Source: Polytrichum commune (taxonomy: Eukaryota; Streptophyta; Polytrichopsida; Polytrichales; Polytrichaceae). Taken from it: a DNA stretch of 64,000 bases. Under the pieces are notes generated by a model. It was given only the letters and a program-made list of their open reading frames with translations, was not told where the DNA came from and did no database searches. The translations under genes and the position numbers were made by a program. Below are positions 21,301-33,100 of the stretch, piece by piece. Numbering within the stretch: position 1 is the first letter of the stretch; the number at the start of each line of letters is the position of its first letter. Location: positions 14,508,001 through 14,572,000 of the forward strand of contig OX485806.1 of the NCBI GenBank assembly GCA_950295325.1, read 5' to 3'.

Positions 21301-21634
21301 AACAGGGTTTTGGAGGGCACCCGAGATACTGCTTGCGGTCAAGAATCACGATGTGCATGAGAAGCCTCACTTGTTCTCGCAGAAAGCTGATGTATATAGC
21401 TACGCGATGACGTGTTATGAGATTTTGACAAGCCGAATTCCGTTCGAAGGCACTCGTGCCTCAGATTATGATGTTGTCCTCCGTGGAGACCGTCCCAAAT
21501 TACCCACGAGCACGAAACCTTGGATCAAGACGTTGTTGAGTAGGTGTTGGCATCCTGACCCCTCCGAACGGCCAATGTTTCAAGAAATAGTAGAGACTAT
21601 CCAAACATCCTTCAAAGATTATTCCGGTTACTGA
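18305..21634 (+). CDS. Serine/threonine-type protein kinase, two exons (18305-19110, 20923-21634)
   Basis: Predicted 505-residue protein kinase. Exon 1 (ATG 18305; the preceding in-frame GTG is not a start) gives a Ser/Thr-rich N-terminus, a short helical region, a glycine-loop-like LAEGAQAEVFEG (197-208) and the ATP-binding Lys in WVLKVYKEG (224). A GT donor at 19111 and AG acceptor at 20921-20922 join in phase: AG + T makes Ser 269. Exon 2 has GDLRKLIDLRMQ, HRDLKASN (HRD 348-350), TGFWRAPEIL, DVYSYAMTCYEILT and CWHPDPSERP. The DFG site reads DFE (386-388), which I recall as normal for this moss/lycophyte kinase group but which would affect metal binding. It is likely cytosolic; no signal peptide or membrane segment. 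Substrate unknown. The region between the lobes is short, so an unseen extra exon is possible. Confidence 0.82.
19284..19640. mobile_element. GC-rich inverted-repeat element inside the kinase intron
   Basis: This block of about 357 bp is far richer in GC than its surroundings. Its ends carry imperfect inverted repeats (left CGCACATGAGCG, right the complement of CGCACATGGGCG). It contains further hairpins such as CCAGGCTAGCCTGG. No coding capacity. No target-site duplication was recognised. Confidence 0.5.
19664..19887. mobile_element. MITE family R1 copy
   Basis: It begins CCGGGGAGAACTGG, holds GATGAACCGGTTGAG and CCGGTCATTTTAGAGGAATC, and ends TGCCCAAAAACTTCCCGGG. The order and core match the 391-690 copy in the opposite orientation. 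Confidence 0.65.
20000..20480 (+). pseudogene. Two decayed copies of the kinase exon 1 end within the intron
   Basis: About 20140-20260 reads GGAGGATAACAATACAATGG...TTGTTGAATGATGGCAAGTG and then GGGTCCAATAACAATTGTATC. This parallels the true exon end and donor at 19040-19152. A second, shorter copy lies at about 20380-20480 (GGAGGACAACAATACGGCGG). Each follows a related AT-rich segment, so an exon/intron border unit was tandemly duplicated and then decayed. Confidence 0.65.
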
Positions 21635-21689
21635 AGCTTTGGCAAACATTCCATCTGGGGACAAGGGTTTTGAGGTATGCAGGTATTAG

Positions 21690-22040
21690 TTGGTTACTTC
21701 TCTTAATCGCACCCCTGTTTTTGCTTCGTGTGTGGTCCGGTGAGGATCAAAGAACAAACACCACAAGAACACATGTTTAAAAGAGACTGGACGACGGAAT
21801 CAAGCTTTATTTATTACTCAACACTCAATAGTGGAACGCCAGTGGGAGGACCTATGTATTTAGTTAAGGTAAGGAATCAACAAACACGCACTTCTGGTAG
21901 GCAATGGGCAGAGCTAAATCAGCAGAGGTTCAATTTTCAATTCGATGTTTGCTGATGTTACATTGCAGATTTGCTAATGCAACACAAGTTCTGTTGTGTG
22001 AATCTCATGGGTATAAGTTAGAGAAATATGGAAAACAACA
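21690..22040 (-). repeat. Dispersed repeat R2, minus-oriented copy
   Basis: It contains GAGGATCAAAGAACAAACACC, ACTCAACACTCAATAGTGG, GGGAGGACCTATGTA and GCTAATGCAACACAAGTT. The same order of phrases occurs at 40200-40710, so these are paralogous segments. Confidence 0.65.
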
Positions 22041-22260
22041 GATACCTTGTGCAGGGCACCAGATATACAGCTTGCTGTCAAGAATCATGTTGTGCATGAA
22101 AAGCCCCATTTGTTCACTCTGAAATTTGTACATTGAATCTAATGAATGTAGCTATGGAAAAAGAAATCGACTGGCCGTATGTCATCTGAAGGCGCCTGAG
22201 CCACAAATTATGATGCTGCTGTTCATGGTGATGGACCCAAATACAGGTCTAATGCCTAAT
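22040..22260 (+). pseudogene. Kinase exon 2 pseudogene fragment
   Basis: GGGCACCAGATATACAGCTT, then GTCAAGAATCATG and GCATGAAAAGCCCCATTTGTT, parallels the active exon at 21315-21385. GAAGGCGCCTGAGCC...GATGGACCC parallels 21448-21500. Many indels remove any reading frame. It lies about 400 bp downstream of the active gene in the same orientation. Confidence 0.65.
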
Positions 22261-22269
22261 ATGTTAGTA

Positions 22270-24500
22270 GGCGGGCGGTGTCGATAACCATAAGGATTTC
22301 TTCAACAAGTTTCTTTCTGATCTCTTAATTACAAAGATTCGAAACAGAGTTTGACAAAAGTTGGACCATACATCTGTTTATATTTGTGGTGAACAGGCTT
22401 ATAAGTGTGGGTTGATAGAATTTTACTTCGATAAATCAATTGTTGGCTTTTAAGATTGACTGCATTAGATCTTTGCCAACAATTGCTATGGGTTTTGCAG
22501 GCAGCTACACTAAATAGTCTTATGAGTGTGGGTGGGAAATGAGTGTGGAAATAGTCAACATGGGCTGCTCTAATTGTCTAGTTGAGGTGGAGACGACATG
22601 GGTCCAAGACCTTGAGTCTTCACTTCAATCTTCCTTGAGACTTGCAGCCAACATCTTACATAAAATAAAACAATTATCTCACACAAAAAGTAACATAAAA
22701 TGAGCACAAAATAAAATATATAACAATTCTCAGCTGATAAGCTGTGTTCATGCGTCGAGTAATAGATTTGAGAATAAAGACTCCGGATGTTGGAGTCCCA
22801 CTGCTTCATACTAAAATAAGTCAAGGTAGCTAAACATAGCTCATCAGTTAAATAATGTTATGTACTCATCCACATCGATATCCTCGAAAGCCAAATATAG
22901 TGGCCAAGTCTAAGGGGCGGTTCACACTATGCCCAAGTTGAGAGGAGAAGCGTCATTTTTCTGGACCAAACTATGTCGAGAGGAGAAGCTATATTCAGAT
23001 TTTGAATATTTTAATGAAAAAAGTTCGGCCTCTCGACCACTAGAACCATAAGGTGGGAGGTGGGCTCTGGTGTAGTGCAAGATAGTTTCCACCTTATGGT
23101 TTCTAGAACTATCAATTAGATCACTGCAGTTCATTGCACATGCTCACATTGCATTTGCACTTCCTCACATCTCTTGCACTGTTAAGTAAGTATTACAAAA
23201 TCGAAAAAAAAACATGTTGTATATATGGCCACTTCATTTGACTCTCAAGTATTTGCCTCTCAAGTTATCAACCTTATTGTGGAGAGTTTTTGAATTTTAG
23301 GGCTTTGCAGACGAGAGGTGTTTGAGGCACAGATTTCTTGCCGAATATCGAGTCTTTGGTCTGCCGCTTCTCATCACGTGGCAGCTTTGAGAAGGTCCTA
23401 AGTTCGAGGTACACTAATTTGTGTTTGTTGGCCATTGACAATATGAATATCATTTTTTCCGAACAAAAAATTAAAGCAATCATGATGAGGTGTTTGTTGC
23501 AAGCCATTCTACTGACATACAAACCAACATGTGTAAGTACTGAGCAAACGATCGTAATCTTCTGTTGTTCAAGAATCAAAGATTGAGCCTTCAACATGAT
23601 TCTCCAATGCCCATCTGCTCAATTCCTTCCAAAGCATGTAACTGCCGTAATTTGAGATTGTGCCTCCACACTTGCACAGGTGGAACTCTTCAAATAGACC
23701 AAGACATTCATGAACTCACCATAGCCCATGTCCAAATCATTTACTTCATTTTTCAGATTGTACCTTCTGCAAGTATTATGAAAGTTATAAGGCTACAGTG
23801 AAAGTGCTATATTGAGTTTGAATAAACATTTCAAGGACTCGAGGATAACATTTTAGCATTAACTTAGAACCCGAACTTGACCCAGACAAATAGTGGTGGC
23901 TTGTTGGAGCATATGATGCACAAGTGCACATGATGTTATGGATGGGTGGGAATGAGAGGGTAATAGGCGGCGGACTCCACCAGCCTAGATTAACCTTACG
24001 ATCTAGATACCCAACCACTTATCGACCCAAAAATCCATATATAGAATTTTCATAAGTGCATCGGTGTCGTGTATGGGCCAAGCTAAAAGATTAGTAAGAG
24101 ATTTTGTGGAGTTAAGGCATTTGACATTGCAAGCAACATTAAAAATTTATTTGAAGTCAATATTAGTCTTCCAATCTCATCGATGTGTAATTCATATGTG
24201 CCGGTGTCACGTGTTGGTGCGGCATGAGCCAAACTAGCACAAACACATGTGACATGCCAAAGAAACTTCAAAGACATGAGAAATGAGAGAAACGAGAGAC
24301 ATGAGTGTGAGTTTAGTACACACCTTGTGTTTGTTTCTAATTCATATGGCCAATGGCAAAGCAATGTAGATGCACAAATGATGTTTTATATCATTTCCAA
24401 GTACCCATCAGGTCTAGATATTTGCCAAACTATTGATAATCTTCCATCTTGGTCTATAACCATATTACTAATGACGGTAATATGTTGACCTCTCACATCA
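22270..24500. other. Intergenic DNA, no gene recognised
   Basis: Only short ORFs without domains were seen. A short direct repeat (GTTGAGAGGAGAAGC / GTCGAGAGGAGAAGC) lies near 22936-22990. Confidence 0.5.
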
Positions 24501-26340
24501 CCTCACATAAAGTGATTGATAGATAGATAGATATAAACGCCGGCTCCTAGTGGAGCAAGCATGAATGACAAGCCTCTTTGCCCATAGGCTACTGTTGCTT
24601 GTCCTCATTTCACATACAATTGTTTATGTTTGTATGATGACAATGTCCGATGTGCAATTGTTGTTGCGTGTGCTCATTATGCTGCCACCAATGACCCTCT
24701 AAACCATAATTTTGGACAACAATATTGTTTCCAAAGTAATAGAAGTTGATGATGGCCTGCAAACCTTCAAAATATGGTTGTCATTGGTTCCCCCCCTTGA
24801 TTGCAATGTTGAAATGCAATAGCCTCACCATTAACAATCCATCTTGCCAAGACTGAATCTGCACCCACATCATCTTATAATGATGTATTTGCCTCTTCAA
24901 TGTCCACAAATTGTAGAAAAGCACCTAGATTTGCTGGACTGGTGTAACCATAGTGGCGCCTTCTTCGCGGTTTAATACGATGAGTGAGCCAAAAGCTCAG
25001 CCATGCAAGAAATTGTGCAATCCAACACAGAAAGACCCGGAGAGAGAATTTGGAATATTGGACTCTTTTTTTGTTTGGTGCAGCTGTATTAGTGAAACTC
25101 GAGGAGACATCTGGTTTTGTTGCGTTGCTCTCTGCCAAGTTTCTAAATTGCACGTGTGCTCGAAGGTGGCAATTATTTTTATTCATCCTTCCGGCTTCAA
25201 TGATGCATGATGATGTGTTTTGGCTGCTATTAAATTTAGGCAACTTTTGATCAATTTTGAGGTTGATCAGACTTGGTTGAGGCTCGATATGATTTCTTGG
25301 GGGAGGAGGCGTGTAGCCGAGTTGCATTGCGTTTCCGGCTGAAGAAAAAGTTTGGTTTGAATGATCCTTTGAAGAATCCGAATCGGCCGCTCAGTTTCTC
25401 TTTCTTCTCACGAGAGAGCGTCAGTTTGTTGAGAAGAGCAAAATAGCGTTGCAACCGCTCATTCTTTCCCATCCCATTCTTCTCATGTCGCCATAACTTC
25501 CCTTTTCACATTTTCAACATGCCTCCTCGTTTGAACTAGATGCATCACGGCATCTTTGAAATATTGAAGATAGTTTGGATTTCTAATAATCTAGTGAATG
25601 TCCTGAACTGTATTGAAAAAGTACAGAAGTCTTTAAATTTCAATAGTTCTAGGCACTACTAATTTATTGCAATTAGCTTCATATTGTAGATTTGTAGCAT
25701 TTCTAAGTTATAAAAGGTGCCTGAAGTTCACATGAATCCAGCTTCTCCAACAATTTATCCTTTGACATGGATTATTTCTCTATGTACAACATATCTTAAT
25801 CGAATTAAAGATTGTTGGAACTTATGTAAATAGTTACCTCTATATTCCATGGAGGAGATTGAAGGACATGGTTCCAAGAGTCACAACCATTTGAAGAGCC
25901 AAAGATCATGCTCATTCACATAACTACATTGAACTTTCAAGAGGATTCCTAAATGCTTTAAGTTTAAGTTGCATACTAACCAATGACCAAGTTATTGCAA
26001 CACTTGATTGGTATTCATCACGATTACTTTTCACATGATAGAGATGCATAAAAAGATATCATTGATGAGATTGTCGATTCTTTATTTATGTTACAAAATT
26101 TTGAACAAATGTGTAATTACATATATAGCAATAACAACATGTATAGTAACCATGTATCATCAATTCACTTATTAAACATAGGCGATAAATTAACCAACTC
26201 TAACACCCATACCCACACACGCATGGTGCTTGGCAAATGGAATACACATGTCAATTTAAATCACATTGACGTTCCTCCTCCTCCTTATTATCTATGTCCT
26301 AAATTGCTCAAGACATTTGATTCCCGAATACATGTACTTC
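24500..26340. other. Intergenic DNA with weakly coding-like minus-strand stretches
   Basis: Minus-strand open stretches at about 24875-25327 and 25251-25472 look less random than their surroundings (basic, Ser/Lys-rich), but they match no family I know and are interrupted. They may be a decayed gene. A GATA microsatellite lies at about 24518-24534. Confidence 0.3.
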
Positions 26341-26364
26341 GCCATGATTTTACATGCCAAGTAC

Positions 26365-26441
26365 TTCCGTTGCCGGGATTCGAACTTGGGTCATTCAAGT
26401 GAGAGTTGAGTATCCTAACCATGAAGATTGTAAAACCTCAC
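26365..26441 (-). tRNA. tRNA-Glu(CTC)-like relic or tRNA-derived SINE head
   Basis: On the minus strand, GGTTAGGATACTC (D-arm/A box), CTCTCACTTGA (anticodon CTC context) and AAGTTCGAATCCCGGCAACG (T-arm/B box and acceptor 3' half) closely follow plant tRNA-Glu. The 5' acceptor half does not pair properly with CAACGGA, so this is not a functional tRNA. A pseudogene or a SINE head is more likely. Confidence 0.55.
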
Positions 26442-26635
26442 CGGGATTAAATGAAAAAAGAAATACAAGGCACCAATGGCCGAATCAAGCACAAAGTTGA
26501 AAGAGGGGGATTAAAACCTAAACATACCTAGGAGAGGAAACAAAACTCCTTCCTAGAAACAAGCATGGCTGGCAAGTTAACAAAACCCAAGCCAACTGCC
26601 AATAACATACAACACCTTATAGCACAAATTCAATG

Positions 26636-27363
26636 TGAACCAAATATAAACAATCTTGCAAGCCAACCAAATGATTTAGAAACTATTAGCCTTTTCATCT
26701 AACTTCTAAGGGAGCCAAGAAGGATCCAAGCCTTAAAGAGCATCACATACCATGATGGCAAAACAATATTTTCCGAGTGATCCACAAATATAAACAATCC
26801 TGCAAACCAACAAAATGACTTGGAAACTATCAAGCCTTTTCATATGACTTCTAAGGGAGCCAAGAAGGATCCAAACCTTGAAGAGCATTACATACCATGC
26901 TGGCAAAACAATATTTTCCGAGTGATCCACAAATATAAACAATCCTGCAAACCAACAAAATGACTTGGAAACTATCAAGCCTTTTCATCTAACTTCTAAG
27001 AGAACCAAGAAGTATCCAAGCCTCAAAGAGCATCACATACCATGCTGGCAAAACAATATTTGCCGAGTGATCCACAAATATAAACAATCCTGCAAACCAA
27101 CAAAATGACTTGGAAACTATCAAGCCGTTTCATCTAACTTCTAAGAGAACCAAGAAGTATCCAAGCCTCAAAGAGCATCACATACCATGTTGGCAAAACA
27201 ATATTTGCCGAGTGATCCACAAATATAAACAATCATGCAAACCAGCAAAATGACTTGGAAACTATCAAGCCTTTTCATCTAACTTCTAAGAGAACCAAGA
27301 AGTATCCAAGCCTCAAAGAGCATCACATACCATGCTGGCAAAACAATATTTGCTGAGTGATCC
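26636..27363. repeat. 145-bp tandem repeat, about 5 copies
   Basis: The landmark AAATATAAACAATC recurs with an exact 145-bp spacing (TAAAC at 26646, 26791, 26936, 27081 and 27226), and the array ends in a partial unit. Units contain CTTTTCATCTAACTTCTAAG and GAGCATCACATACCATG. The last three units are the most alike. ORFs through it are repeat shadows. Confidence 0.92.
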
Positions 27364-29032
27364 ACATCATCATGGGTTTGCAAAAATTCCCAATCTGCCA
27401 TACCCATCATCCCTTCACACTCACTTTGGCACTTCATGGAAAGAAAGTCTGCCAACTAGTGCAGTCATTGGAATGTTGAGCAAGCATCTCAAGATGGTCA
27501 TATGGTCATGGTCCTTAACCCCTAATGTCCTATGCGGCCATAATCTAGTTGTAATAGTTCGCTAGGGCCCCTTTGACACTAGTTCGGATGTTTTTGGATT
27601 GTTTCAACTACTCCTCTTGTTCTTGTTCAAGTCTACTATGTCATGCCATGTGAATAATTTTGATTCACGAGAATTAACTATTTCTGGATTAATTCAAATA
27701 TGGGAGTGTGCTCCCGATTGGTTTACAATGGAACTGGTTCACAAACCAAAACTTGACATTTGTCACATCCACATGTTAGGGGCAACATATCCTAAACATG
27801 CTTTTGTGAATCCCTATGTGCAAATGATTCCCAATTGATCTAAAAAATTTCATGGCACTCAAACGCGACATATCCTAAACTTTTACCATTGGAATTCTTA
27901 TCTCACTTGGCTGGACATGTGTTGGTGGGTGTAAATCCATGTGGAAGGTGTGCAGTTATGACATCAATGCCTCAAATTGCAAAGCTTCTCAGACCATCAC
28001 AAAATATTAGTTCCAAGATTTGCGAGTTGATTGGTGTAGGTATATTGTCCCACTTTTGAATGAGGTAATATTTTGTCATTTGGAGATAATTTGAGTCGAG
28101 GTTCGATCAAAACACCAACCCCAATTTAATTTCCAAATTGTTGCCCCCTTAAGATCACTATTGACATATCTAATATAATCTCCTACATAATAGAACTTCA
28201 ACATTTACAATTTGGACTATGAGTAGCCACGTTTAACTTGCAAACATCTATACAGTTGGATTTATCATAAAAACTCTAGATCTTCAACTATGTTCATGGA
28301 AATTGAGGTCACACTTCTTGGGCAAATTTGATGGAAATTGGGCGTGGGAGGTTAGGGGTCAATGACTATTGTATTTGTTCTTGTCATGGATTGCATTTAG
28401 ATCCTAGGATTTTACAAACTAGAGGCTCTTTGAGCTCCATGGGCTTTCTAAAGTTTTGCTTTATGGATTGTGGCTAAGTTATTATGCTCTTGTCTTTGTT
28501 TGTTTGATACAATCATTGAGTTGCATGCTATAGATGAAAAGAAAAAGAAAAAAAGGAAAAAATGCTCAATGGCTTTGTTGTTCAAAAGTGAAAGTGGGTT
28601 TTTTATGTGATGAAGGTCTATTTAATTCAAGTTTGTATATGCAGAGGAGGCACTTACCACATCAAAGTGAAAAACTTCGTGTAAATACATAAGTCCATTT
28701 TCTAGGGCTTGGGTTTCGTAATGTCTACATATTCTCATCTCAAATCCAAGGCAATGGACTTTCATCTTTGTGAAATGGAGTTTATTTATGTGATTCTAAG
28801 AATATCACTTGGTGTAAGACAACTCCTTGTCTAAGGGCTCTTATTTTTATCATGACTAAAATCCGGATTAATAAGTTGTTAATTTTGTATTTATATGTTT
28901 CGTACCCACAACTGACATGCCTCAACTCTTAAAATAGAGACTTCGTGATCAACTCCCCTTCATTAAACTTCAAGTTCCCACTACAACAATTATTTCATGT
29001 GGTCAAAAACTCTTTCATGTGCATGTCTACCA
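27364..29032. other. Intergenic DNA, part of a dispersed repeat
   Basis: About 28425-28715 is paralogous to about 59318-59605 (shared GGATTGTGGCTA, TTTGTTTGATACAATCATTG, ATCACATCAA-type and AAATACATAAGTCCATTTTC phrases). No gene was recognised. Confidence 0.5.
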
Positions 29033-29040
29033 ATGAATAT

Positions 29041-29804
29041 CTCGGGGAGTTCACTGTGATAATATTAGAAAACAACGTGCGGGAAAATATAGGGTAATTT
29101 ATATTCACAAAAGAAAAAACTTAGAATTTTCTTAGAAGTAATATAGGTGAGTATGTATGATAAAAATTGTATTATAAATAATATAGGCTTGATACAAATA
29201 ACGCATATTTTTAAAATATTTGTAAAAATATATCGTAGGATTTAAGGATCCTAGGTTTTTTTGAAATAGGGTGTCCTTTGTGTTCAGAGGCGGGAAGATT
29301 TTGGATGAAAAACTAGGAGTTTTGGTTGGTCTTGTGTTTGTCTGCTTCAAGCAAGATGTTGTAGTATTAACTCTATACCCTTCTACATTATTGCATGGAC
29401 CCTATTTTTGCTTGCTTTGTTGTTGGTGTTTTAATTTTTTTTTTTGACACTCAATACCGTTGTGTTTAATTGTGCGTGTAACTTGATTGAGGAACATGGG
29501 CTGATTTTGTTGTTTGAAACTCTTTATGAACACTCTTAATGTAAAACCTTGATGTGCATTGGATTTTGGTGACTTAGTACTTTGAATGCTCTTAAACCCT
29601 TTGGAGAAAAATCAAATAATTATAATGAACATACCTAGCTTAAAATTAGAGCTTCATCAAATTTAAAAGTAATTATAGGGGCATTTTAAAAACAAGAAAT
29701 TAGCAAATTATATAATAATACGGTACAAAAAATGAAGGATGGATAATTAAATACCCTTGTCACGCACGTGTATACATATATACATGTCTAGTGAACTCCC
29801 CGAG
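29041..29804. mobile_element. Non-autonomous DNA transposon, 764 bp
   Basis: It has perfect 15-bp terminal inverted repeats (CTCGGGGAGTTCACT) and a perfect 8-bp target-site duplication, ATGAATAT (29033-29040 and 29805-29812). The interior is AT-rich and non-coding. An 8-bp duplication fits the hAT superfamily, but the ends do not start CA, so assignment is open. A related end (TTCGGGGAGTTCGTATGA) lies near 34026. Confidence 0.85.
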
Positions 29805-30162
29805 ATGAATATACTTTCAAGCATGCACACCTAAAGCCAACATAATGTTCCCTATCATACAGTTGAAACCCCTAATGTAAGGTCATTGTACGTAGTGTAG
29901 GTTTAACCCCTAAACGTTTTTGGAACCCGATTTGCACCTCGCCATACCTATGGTATTTCGAAATTGTACAGCGTAATTTATAACTTGTGATGTGATTTTT
30001 TGGTAGATGGTGATAGCTTGTTGTCTTGCAAGGTTATTCTTCTTGACACCCACACAATGTAGCTTACATATCATCCATTATAAAGAGAGAATAGACAACA
30101 ATATAAACATGGTTGAAAGCATTAAGGGTCAAAGGGTCAATGTTGGTTCCGGGCATACGTAC

Positions 30163-33100
30163 CAGTGTTGGACCAATATCAAAATTTTGCGATACCAACC
30201 TAGTACCAATATCAGATATTTATGAAATTTCAGCCGGGTTGGATCCCAAGTATCACAAGAATCGTATTTTTATAGATATGGTATGAGTATGAGTATCAAT
30301 CTTGTGAAAATAAAGCGTATAGGTATCAATATTGAGTATCATGATAGTGATACCAGTGGAGTATGCACAATGGTATGGTATTGTATTGTTTTACCTTTTT
30401 ACCTTTTTCCTTTTAGAGACCTATTTTCCACTTCAAAATCAAGGTGTCGAATAAAACAAAAATCACTTGAATGTACTTGCAGTCAAGTAGAAAATACAAA
30501 AAATCACGAAGATTGCAAGGAAGAATCGAATGAAAACATGATGGTTGATTAAGAATGAATTGCATGGTTATGAAAATATATAGTATGATGGTTCACAAAA
30601 AATTGCCTTTGGTGGTAGATTGTGATGCACATCATGATAGACCAAAGAGGAAATCATAACACAACAATCACCATGCACTCTAATTCTCAAAATATCCTGC
30701 CTCCTCTAGCTCATCCTCATGGTCATCAAGGATCTCATGCTCTTTGTTGAGAAATTCCACCACATTTGTAGAAGCCACCTCACATTCACTTCTCGCATCT
30801 GTAGGCCAATTCTTATAAATCATGATAAGACCATTCACATTCGAAAGACCAAGGCGGCAACGGCGCAAACTTGTGAGAACTCCGGCAACACTGAAGATCC
30901 TCTCCGTCTCAATTTGAGAACCAGGGATACCAAGAAATTGCTGTGCCAAATATGCAAGAGTTGGAAACCGAGTAGCATTTGCCTTCCACCATGCCAATGG
31001 TGAGGCTGCCTCCTCAACCGGAATTTGTAGCCGTCGAAATAAAGAAACTTCAGCGACAAGGGTGCCCTCACAAGCTTCCTCCGGAGAAGCTGCATCTCCA
31101 AACAAAATAGAAGACAGAGGGGGTTCTTCAACACGTGTAGCTATTCCACCAGGATGCAACAATTTGTGCACCTACAAAAAAAATTAAGCACAATTTTATT
31201 AGCTAGCACATATGAATCATGGAAACCTATTAATAAACATTTATAAAACATTCACAATATCCTGAACCAATTGAGTCAACTCATAAAACCAATAATAAAT
31301 TACAACTGTCATGCAATCAGCTCCCATAGAAGCCAAGAATGGCACAAAATCCATCCTTATCCTCACCATTCACCCACAACATCAAATGGCCGAACATCTA
31401 CCTACACAAACAGTCAACTATAGTGAACTACACAAGATTGCAAAAGAATTGCACAAAATTGCAAAAGAATTTGGACATCGTACCTTCACTAAATAAGGAA
31501 TGAGCACCTTCTGATCGTACTAGCGTACAATTGCCCGAGCTTTCTCAACTCCTGTGTATGCAATCACACATTCCAGGCCCTTGAAGCGGGGATCTACCAT
31601 CAACACAATCATGTTGTGAGCCTTTTCTGATGTGAATGTGTGGGTGAATGACAGAAAAGGCTTCATGACAAGCATCGCCTCCAAAGACATCTTCGCCCTC
31701 AAAATCTCGAGCTCGGCATCAAAATCGCCGTGTTGAAGCGGAGGGTTCATGTTGCTGACATGGTCGATATGGGCACGAAGCTCCACTGAAATCGCCAATG
31801 CTGCTGCCAGGGCATCCGACAACAACCAGTAGCCCTTTGTCTGATTCAGAACACATTGCTTCACAACCGGATTCAGAGTTTCGGTGACTGTTCGAGCCAC
31901 TGCCCAAGTTACCCCAGTTGGCACTCATGCTTGCAGTTTCAGAGACTGAGCTGCATAGCAAATATTGATTGCATCAGCGTACTCTAAGGTTTCTTGGAAG
32001 AGAATAACCTTCGAAGCAAAACGAGTTTTCACCGGCGTTCTCAACTTCCTCGCTGGTAATCCAGCCTTGATGCAGGCTTTCCTCCATTCCGCCCCTCCCT
32101 TTCCTGATTTCTTTGTCCACGTAATACACGATTGCAATGCACTTTGAGCAGATCTCAATGACAATTCTGTCATATCCCTACAAACTTTGTCATCATCTGT
32201 AGCATATTGACAGGCTTTGGACATGACATGTCCGAAACAAGCTCCAGCATAAGGTTGCTCAATGTCCAGTACATCGCATGAGACCGTGAGCTGCAATGCG
32301 CGCTCAAGTGTAGTCAAATTAGAACCCTCATCCTTGACCCAAGCAATTATTTTTTTTGTCAACTGGAATTCATCTAGCAGAGGTTTAACTATTTCAGCAA
32401 TAGCAAGACCAGAAGTATCATGGGCCTCAAATAAACCAACTGTCACATGCCGCGGTTCCCAGCAATCATCGATAAAGTTAACAACCAACGCAAAAGTGTC
32501 GAAGCCAGCTCTCGACATCCACAAATCAAAAGTAATCGACGCCGTCGCACAGCTCGCGATTGCAGGAAGCACATATCGCTCCATGGTCTTCGAAAGCAGT
32601 GCAGGGATGTGCTCATGCACAAGCGCCTTCCGAGTTGGAAACTTCACCTTTGGATCTCACCGCATCACCAATCGGCGCAGCCAAGGGCTCTCCACCACCG
32701 CCAATGTCTCATAACCCTTAGCAATGAAAAGCACAAGGTCCTCAAGAAAGTGTTTTTGTTGAACATCACCTTTATGATACGACTTCTGTCCGGCGAAAAA
32801 TTCTGTGATGGCCGAAGGCTGCACAGCTTTCCTCTTCTTCGTCTTTTGGCGCGCTGCCTCCGACTCCTCCAACACTGTTACCTTATACCTCTGAAATTCC
32901 GTTGAGTGCTCATTCATCACGTGATTCTTCATGCTTGTCAACCCGTGCAGAGGATTATATTGCAAGACACCCTTTCGCTGGCGTGTCGCACTCCGCGAAC
33001 TAGAAGAAGACGTCGCATTGGTAGGGTGACAGATTGTGCACTTCATCACCTGGATTGCTTTGACGTCAACTTCTGCACCTGGCTCATTCAGTTTGAAGAA

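Noticed and set aside
24530..25472. Minus-strand coding-like stretches as a gene
   Set aside because: Interrupted by stops, no recognisable domain; noted only as possible decay.
26733..26978. 81-codon minus-strand ORF as a small secreted protein
   Set aside because: It is the translation of two 145-bp satellite units.
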